Below, one piece after another: positions 58,862-64,000 of a stretch of DNA of 64,000 bases. This DNA comes from Phoronis australis. Taxonomy: Eukaryota; Phoronida; Phoronidae. The notes under the pieces were generated by a model. That model did not search any database. It saw nothing but the letters and a program-made list of their open reading frames with translations, and was not told the DNA's origin. Each line of letters begins with the position of its first letter. The stretch's first letter is position 1. The stretch lies in assembly GCA_002633005.1 (NCBI GenBank), contig NMRA01000315.1, positions 34,855-98,854 on the forward strand. The letters run 5' to 3'. A program made the translations under genes and the position numbers.

Positions 58862-60553
58862 ATGAATAAGATGGATGAAGGACCTTTGAAGCTGAACATA
58901 GACGTGGACTTCAAATTCATTGCTGTTTCCCTAATTTTGGGATTACTTATTGTATTTGTGGTGTGTGGGAATTGCCTAGTGATCGCTGCAGTGTTTACGT
59001 CGCCAAAGTTGCGTTCAGTTACCAATTTATTCATAGTTTCCTTGGCAACGTCCGACTTGTTGTTGGGCTTACTGGTACTGCCATCTAGTGGGACTGTTGA
59101 AATACTACCGTACTGGGTGTTCGGCGACGTTTGGTGCAGCATGTGGCTAGCGATCGACGTCTGGATGTGCACGTCACAGATCTTGAACTTGTGTGCGATA
59201 AGTTTCGACAGATGGATAGCTATCCAGTATCCAATGAAATATGCTACACTGATGTCTCCGAGGCGCGGCAAATTACTAATCGCGTGTTGTTGGATTATAG
59301 CCTTCATCGTCTGCTTCCCGCCGTTAATCGGATGGAATGAAAAAGGACAAAGCGTAGGTGACATTCATAATTATTATCTGACGACACAGTCGTTACGTGA
59401 TGATTATGAAATTGATTTTGATTATTCAATTTTGTCTTTTGCAAACACATCATTCGAGAGTTCTGTACAAATCAACAATGACAGTCTATCAAGAGAACGT
59501 GCCAAGCGAAACGCTTCACTACCAAAATGTGGATTGACATCAGCCCCTGGATATATTGTGTATTCTGCTCTCGGATCATTTTTCCTGCCTTGTTGTGTAA
59601 TGTTATTTTTCTATTTCAAAATATATCGCGCAGCAAAGAAATTCACAGAAAGTTTGCGTCGCGGAGTACGGCAGAGCAAAGGATTCAATCACGCAGCAAA
59701 AACTAATGGCGAAGATAACAACGTCATTATGCGCGTGCACCGCGGAGGTGGAGCATTACGGAAGTGTAAAACGCTTGACAATAGGCCCAAATCAGGAAGT
59801 TGGTTAGAGGATGACGCTTTGCAACGTAGTCAATCACTGCGACGAGAAAGGGCACCAGATAGACCTTTGTCATTGTTATTCTTACGCGGACAGTTGGACA
59901 GGGGTTACGAGATAAAAACAGTGTCACCGTCCGCTTCAACGTCTTCGACCGTAAGTCTACCGTGTAGTCCAAAATTATTACATTGCAGAAAGCACTTTTC
60001 AGTGTTAGACAGGAGAGCGAAAATCACGAAGCAACGGCTAGGCGAAAAGGAATCTTTGCGTGGTTCAAGGGAAATTAGCTCTCTTGTATCAGAAACCAGT
60101 GGATCAGACCGAAATATTTCCCGTTCAAAGCGAATGACGTCGCCCAAACAGATGATCTTTTCTTTCATTTCCAAGCACGGAACTCACCATGACAAACCAC
60201 TTGTACGGAGACATAAGCGTGAGACAAAAGCAGCTAAAACTGTTGCTATCATTATCGGCGCCTTCATCTTCTGTTGGGCGCCATTTTTTACCTATTATCT
60301 AATCACTGGATTATGTAAGGAATGCGCAGGACCAGACGAAGTGTTTAAGGTGATATTTTGGTTGGGTTATTGCAACTCAGCTGTTAACCCGTGCATTTAT
60401 GCACTATTTGCCCGAGATTTCAGGCATGCATTTAAAAAACTGATTCGTTGCAAGCTCCGGAGTGATGGATGTTGTAAAAATGTCAGACTGGGTTCTTATA
60501 TTGCAAGTTTACGATTGAGAACGGACTCTGATCAGGAACGGAATTCTAACTAA
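58862..60553 (+). CDS. Alpha-type octopamine receptor (OAMB / OctalphaR), class A GPCR
   Basis: 563 residues from the first ATG; an in-frame TTG four codons upstream is not a likely start. The receptor should bind octopamine at the plasma membrane and couple to Gq/calcium, as arthropod OAMB does. Landmarks: N37 (TM1), D65 (TM2), C92, amine-binding D99 in TM3 (AIDVWMCTSQILNLC), W144, C223, TM5 GYIVYSALGSFFLP, W472 in FCWAPFFTYYLI, NPCIY at 509-513. KCGLT, YSALGSF, ICL3 motif HRGGG (293-297), ETKAAKT and FWLGYCNSA are shared with fly OAMB and separate it from dopamine or adrenergic receptors. The second extracellular loop is long (about 70 residues) with N-glycosylation sites at 195, 206 and 217. 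ICL3 is about 195 residues. The N-terminus is short (about 18 residues). DRW replaces DRY at 116-118. The whole seven-helix region is in one exon. Ligand is inferred from similarity. Confidence 0.93.
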   Translation: MNKMDEGPLKLNIDVDFKFIAVSLILGLLIVFVVCGNCLVIAAVFTSPKLRSVTNLFIVSLATSDLLLGLLVLPSSGTVEILPYWVFGDVWCSMWLAIDVWMCTSQILNLCAISFDRWIAIQYPMKYATLMSPRRGKLLIACCWIIAFIVCFPPLIGWNEKGQSVGDIHNYYLTTQSLRDDYEIDFDYSILSFANTSFESSVQINNDSLSRERAKRNASLPKCGLTSAPGYIVYSALGSFFLPCCVMLFFYFKIYRAAKKFTESLRRGVRQSKGFNHAAKTNGEDNNVIMRVHRGGGALRKCKTLDNRPKSGSWLEDDALQRSQSLRRERAPDRPLSLLFLRGQLDRGYEIKTVSPSASTSSTVSLPCSPKLLHCRKHFSVLDRRAKITKQRLGEKESLRGSREISSLVSETSGSDRNISRSKRMTSPKQMIFSFISKHGTHHDKPLVRRHKRETKAAKTVAIIIGAFIFCWAPFFTYYLITGLCKECAGPDEVFKVIFWLGYCNSAVNPCIYALFARDFRHAFKKLIRCKLRSDGCCKNVRLGSYIASLRLRTDSDQERNSN

Positions 60554-60960
60554 GCATACGGTGAAATTGTACTACAATGAACGTTTATTTTTTGACGTTT
60601 TGTATTTAAGGCATGACACTGCCATATTGTCTAACAAAAATATTGCTGATTATCGAGAAATACAAAAATTTAAATTAATCATGTTGAGCGTGCAATACTG
60701 TTGATGTGTGCTTGCGTGTGCGTGTGTTAGTAAGTACATGTATGAGTGTATGTGTCCCTATATGCATGTATTTGTGTATTTATGTGTACATACTAAGACT
60801 TTATTCACAGGATCACTTTCAAAAAGCTGTCGGAAACAACAATCAGTATTCAAACATTACGATTATTTGCTTATTTAGTAATATCGTCATTTTGACTTTT
60901 TTCACACAGCCAAATAAAATTAAAATTCTAAAATTAAAATAAAATAATGATAAGGTCAGA
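60554..60960 (+). other. Receptor 3' UTR with poly(A) signals
   Basis: AATAAA occurs at 60913-60918 and again at about 60938-60945 in an AT-rich end, giving a likely 3' UTR of about 370-410 nt. A GTGTGCGTGT-like tract lies at about 60703-60780. Confidence 0.6.
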
Positions 60961-63335
60961 TTTATGCAGCGTTGTGAATTACTAGAAACGTGAAAAATCA
61001 TTACCTGGTCACGGAACTGGTCAATCCTAATCCTTATCAACGCCCCGATAAATCCAAACGTATTAACTAGTAAAACATTCAACGTGCTGTATTGGCCTCG
61101 AGGCAATTCGAATTGGAAAAAGTCCAAGACCACCACAATTTTCGAAAATTTGATGTGACTATGCATTTCTATTTCTATTTCTATTTGTGAGCCCAAATCA
61201 CGTCATATTTGTAGTACATGGACTGCCGACTCCGTATATTTCAATGTACGAAATCTGTGACGTCACTATTCACTAACGACACCTGGCAAAATTAGCAAGT
61301 TTTACTTCCGGCAAGTGCGTCGTCTGCTAATCATGGTCGACAGTTGCGTGATTGGGTACCAAAAGTACTCACGATACAAACAGTTCTATTATTGGAAGAC
61401 TGAACAGCGTTTCAATGCCAAATTTTTTTTCGTTCTACTGGACAATAAAACAGATGCGAGAATTCCCCGTCACAATACACTAACCGGAAACTTGAAATTT
61501 GTAATTTAGTAGAGTGGCGCACCTTCTAGGATAGTACCCAAGAAAATGTCGGAGTTGCGAATCTTTTGTCTATAATCTACACATCCGAAGAGGTCCGAAT
61601 TTTTTAACCCGTGCGTAAATATGTCCCAAGCGCAAGTACACATCCGGGTGTAAATATTTTTTGCATGACGTTCGTGTGGGGAAAAAGAGATATTTACGCT
61701 AAGCGGTTGCACATTTCAAATTAAAGAATCGGCTCAAGCAAACTGTGATGGGAAAGAGACTATTGTTCTAGTACAATTGCCTTCGAAGTGGGTTCCTCCA
61801 GAGCCTGAGTATCCTCCACAAGATTACTCTTGAGATCCGCAAACATCGAGTAAGGTTTACTAAACACGATTGGTGGAAAAACAACTAATGAAAAAATGTT
61901 TCGAAGACAACGAATGGTACGCCTGAAAATTACTTGTCAAATGGAACAGTCCACTTTCTTTGTCAAGAAAAACTCGAACGTGTTATAAAATGAATACAGT
62001 CCACCTGTCAGAAAACCCTTCAAGCCAGGTTATAAGATAGAAATAAATGGATTCAGGACTGCAGGTAAGCTTTCGGGAGTTGCGAATACAGAAGTTTTCT
62101 TATTCACAAAATCAGTTTAGGTCGGTAGCAGCCCTTAATTGACACAAACTTGGTTAAAGGCAGACTTTACTTTTTGTTAGACAACTTTGTATAGAGACTA
62201 CAAGCGAGTACATATTAAGATGTCTAAGTACAGTGTGTCTTCAACCAGGCACAAAATGCAAATGTGAAAATTTCACTGTTACTTGACACTATGCATCCAC
62301 AGGATGATAATATGAATAATAAAGTTGGGATTTCCCGATATTGCACATGGCTCAGGATACCCAGTATACTGTTCACGATCTTTGTTTAAACAAGAAACTG
62401 TTCTCGTATTCGATTAATCTTTATTAAGCGTGTGTTTACTGATACTGATTACAAAATTCTTTACTGATGTAAACGCAAGATGGCTTGGCAGCGTTCATGA
62501 CGCACTGGCTTTAGGAAACTCAGCGTTCAGAAATAGAGTAGATTTTTTTGCTGAGATAAACTAAGAATATCTGTTGCACCAACAAAACCGTGAAATAAAT
62601 AAGCCGAAAAGTTCCACTCAGTTTTCACCAGGATGTCAAGAAAAACACTCCCAAAGTACACATGAAGACTGAGTGTCGGATTCTTATGGACTTTTGAAAA
62701 GGAAATGATGTTGCGGTCTGAAGAGACGAAGTCACAGAAATAGTTTTGTATGAACTTCTGATCGAGCAATTCTTCATTACACGAGTGTACAGATTTAAAG
62801 ACCTCATATCAAGTGATTGTTCGGGTTCAAACACCCGAAAGTATATACCAAAATAAATAATATGTTAAACGGTACTCTATTTTCTCTGTTCTGTTACCAA
62901 ACTTCATCCCTTTTTGAAAACACTTTGGTACCGCGTCCGAAATTGTCTACTATTCTCTTCCAATTCCGTGACCTGAAATCCGTTTCGTGAAAGTGACTTA
63001 AGTTTTAAGACAGAAAGTAAGTCTAACGGTCCCACTCCACAATTGCTTAATGAGGGTTTAGCCAAGTAATTATGAGCCAGTAAGTCTAGCAAAAATTCAT
63101 AAAAATAACTCAGTAACTAGCAGTTGTGTATATGTTCTCAGAGACTGCACTCTGATGAAGTGTCAGAATTAATTAGTTTCCAATAATAATTATGTGGAGC
63201 GTAAGAGCAAATTTCTATCTGAAGACTTTTCATAAAACAGACCACTGCGCTCCCTATGGATCAAGTCGGGAACAGTTCAGTTTGACATTACTGGCCACAG
63301 AAACGCTCATGATCTCGTGTTCTCTTTCCCAGGGC
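60961..63335. other. Non-genic 3' flank
   Basis: No conserved coding sequence recognised. A short (TTTCTA)n run lies at about 61166-61188. Frames are short and without domains. Confidence 0.4.
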
Positions 63336-63610
63336 CCGGTCTCCAATCTCCGTACTCAGACTCGAATCATGCTCAATGTCACACTTCATACTCGACTGGA
63401 GTACAGACTCAGCTTTGGTGTATTCAATGTCATACTTGAAAAATCTGTACTCGAAAATTCGAGCACGTACTCAGTTTTCGAGTGTACTCGAACTGAAGTG
63501 TATCTCATCTATATTTCGAGTACGATTTTGAGTAAAAATTCCGAGTCTATGCTCAAATTTCAAGTTTGGTACGGCAGTGTGCTTGAAATCGTACTCGAAA
63601 ATAAATACGG
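63336..63610. repeat. Degenerate ACTCGAAA / TTCGAGTA repeat
   Basis: Words such as TACTCGAAAA, TTCGAGTACG and GAGTACTCG-like variants recur on both strands every 15-25 bp, so it is a degenerate, internally palindromic tandem array. The 147-codon frame at 63192-63635 crosses it and is explained by the repeat. Confidence 0.65.
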
Positions 63611-64000
63611 GAACCAAGAAACACAGCAAATCTAAAAAAAATATGTCCTCTTACCGTATCTCAGCACTTCAATTTCAGTTCAGTGATAATAGTTTTCATC
63701 TTAAATCTTCTTATTCTTCACCTTATTAACCCGCCGTATCACTGTATGTTATGGCCGCCATTCTACCTCTATAATTCCTGGCAACAGGCGCATTGTAATC
63801 CCTTGCCGGCGAGTCATAACAAGCGTCGAAAGCAGTTGTGGGAAAAGTCGTGTGAGAAGTTTGCGCTGCGCTTATTTCGGTATGTGTGCCTACGTTTTGT
63901 AGGGTTTCCAAAAGACGAGGAGGGGAGGGAAGTTAAAAACAGTTCGCTTCCCTGTCAGGTACATTTCTCATCATAACTTAGTCATCTATAATTCCTCAAT
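63611..64000. other. Right edge, possible start of another gene
   Basis: Base composition becomes GC-richer at 63750-63960. ATGGCCGCC occurs at 63751 but its frame closes after a few codons. A candidate donor (CAG|GTACAT) lies at 63960, so a 5' UTR exon is possible. Nothing further can be supported. Confidence 0.25.

Noticed and set aside
58654-59364. 236-codon minus-strand frame overlapping the octopamine receptor
   Set aside because: It lies antisense to strongly conserved receptor sequence and has no domain of its own.
63192-63635. 147-codon plus-strand frame near the right end
   Set aside because: Runs through the degenerate ACTCGAAA array; the composition comes from the repeat and no domain is seen.

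Overview
This is a window of animal nuclear genome, AT-rich at roughly 60 percent by eye. Its genes have GT-AG introns of about 0.2 to 2 kb. Four genes can be read with good support: NELFA (minus strand, 12 coding exons), a PIGBOS1-like mitochondrial microprotein (plus), GEMIN7 (plus) and an alpha-type octopamine receptor (OAMB/OctalphaR class, plus, one large coding exon). An octopamine receptor argues against a vertebrate. The vertebrate-like NELFA and GEMIN7, together with many inverted-repeat elements and minisatellites, fit a marine invertebrate such as a hemichordate, an echinoderm, amphioxus or a lophotrochozoan. I cannot place it more exactly from sequence alone.

Layout. 1-3003: sequence downstream of NELFA, with one weak exon candidate on the minus strand. 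3004-14126: NELFA. The twelve exons I assigned join in frame at every boundary to give 490 residues, against 528 in human. Its introns carry several inverted-repeat transposons. 14127-14439: a 313 bp head-to-head interval between the NELFA and PIGBOS1-like start codons, presumably a bidirectional promoter. 14440-15949: PIGBOS1-like and GEMIN7, both on the plus strand. 16042-16366: a 28 bp minisatellite just past GEMIN7. 16.4-58.8 kb: about 42 kb with no recognisable conserved gene, filled with MITE-like elements, a tRNA-derived SINE, minisatellites, dispersed repeat families in two or three copies, and a striking 408 bp near-palindrome built from short tandem units. One orphan exon-like reading frame lies at 53.8 kb. 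58862-60553: the octopamine receptor. 60.6-64 kb: 3' flank, with a degenerate repeat at 63.3-63.6 kb.

The genes do not form one pathway. NELFA pauses RNA polymerase II, GEMIN7 acts in snRNP assembly, PIGBOS1 is an outer mitochondrial membrane microprotein linked to ER stress, and the receptor senses an amine at the cell surface. The first three are compact housekeeping genes packed together. The receptor sits at the edge of a repeat-rich desert that may hold its 5' exons and regulatory DNA.

No bacterial-type system, CRISPR array, virus or intact autonomous transposon was recognised. Single ambiguous bases occur near 11764, 26745 and 28656. Sequences of human and fly relatives were compared from memory, so percent identities are not given.
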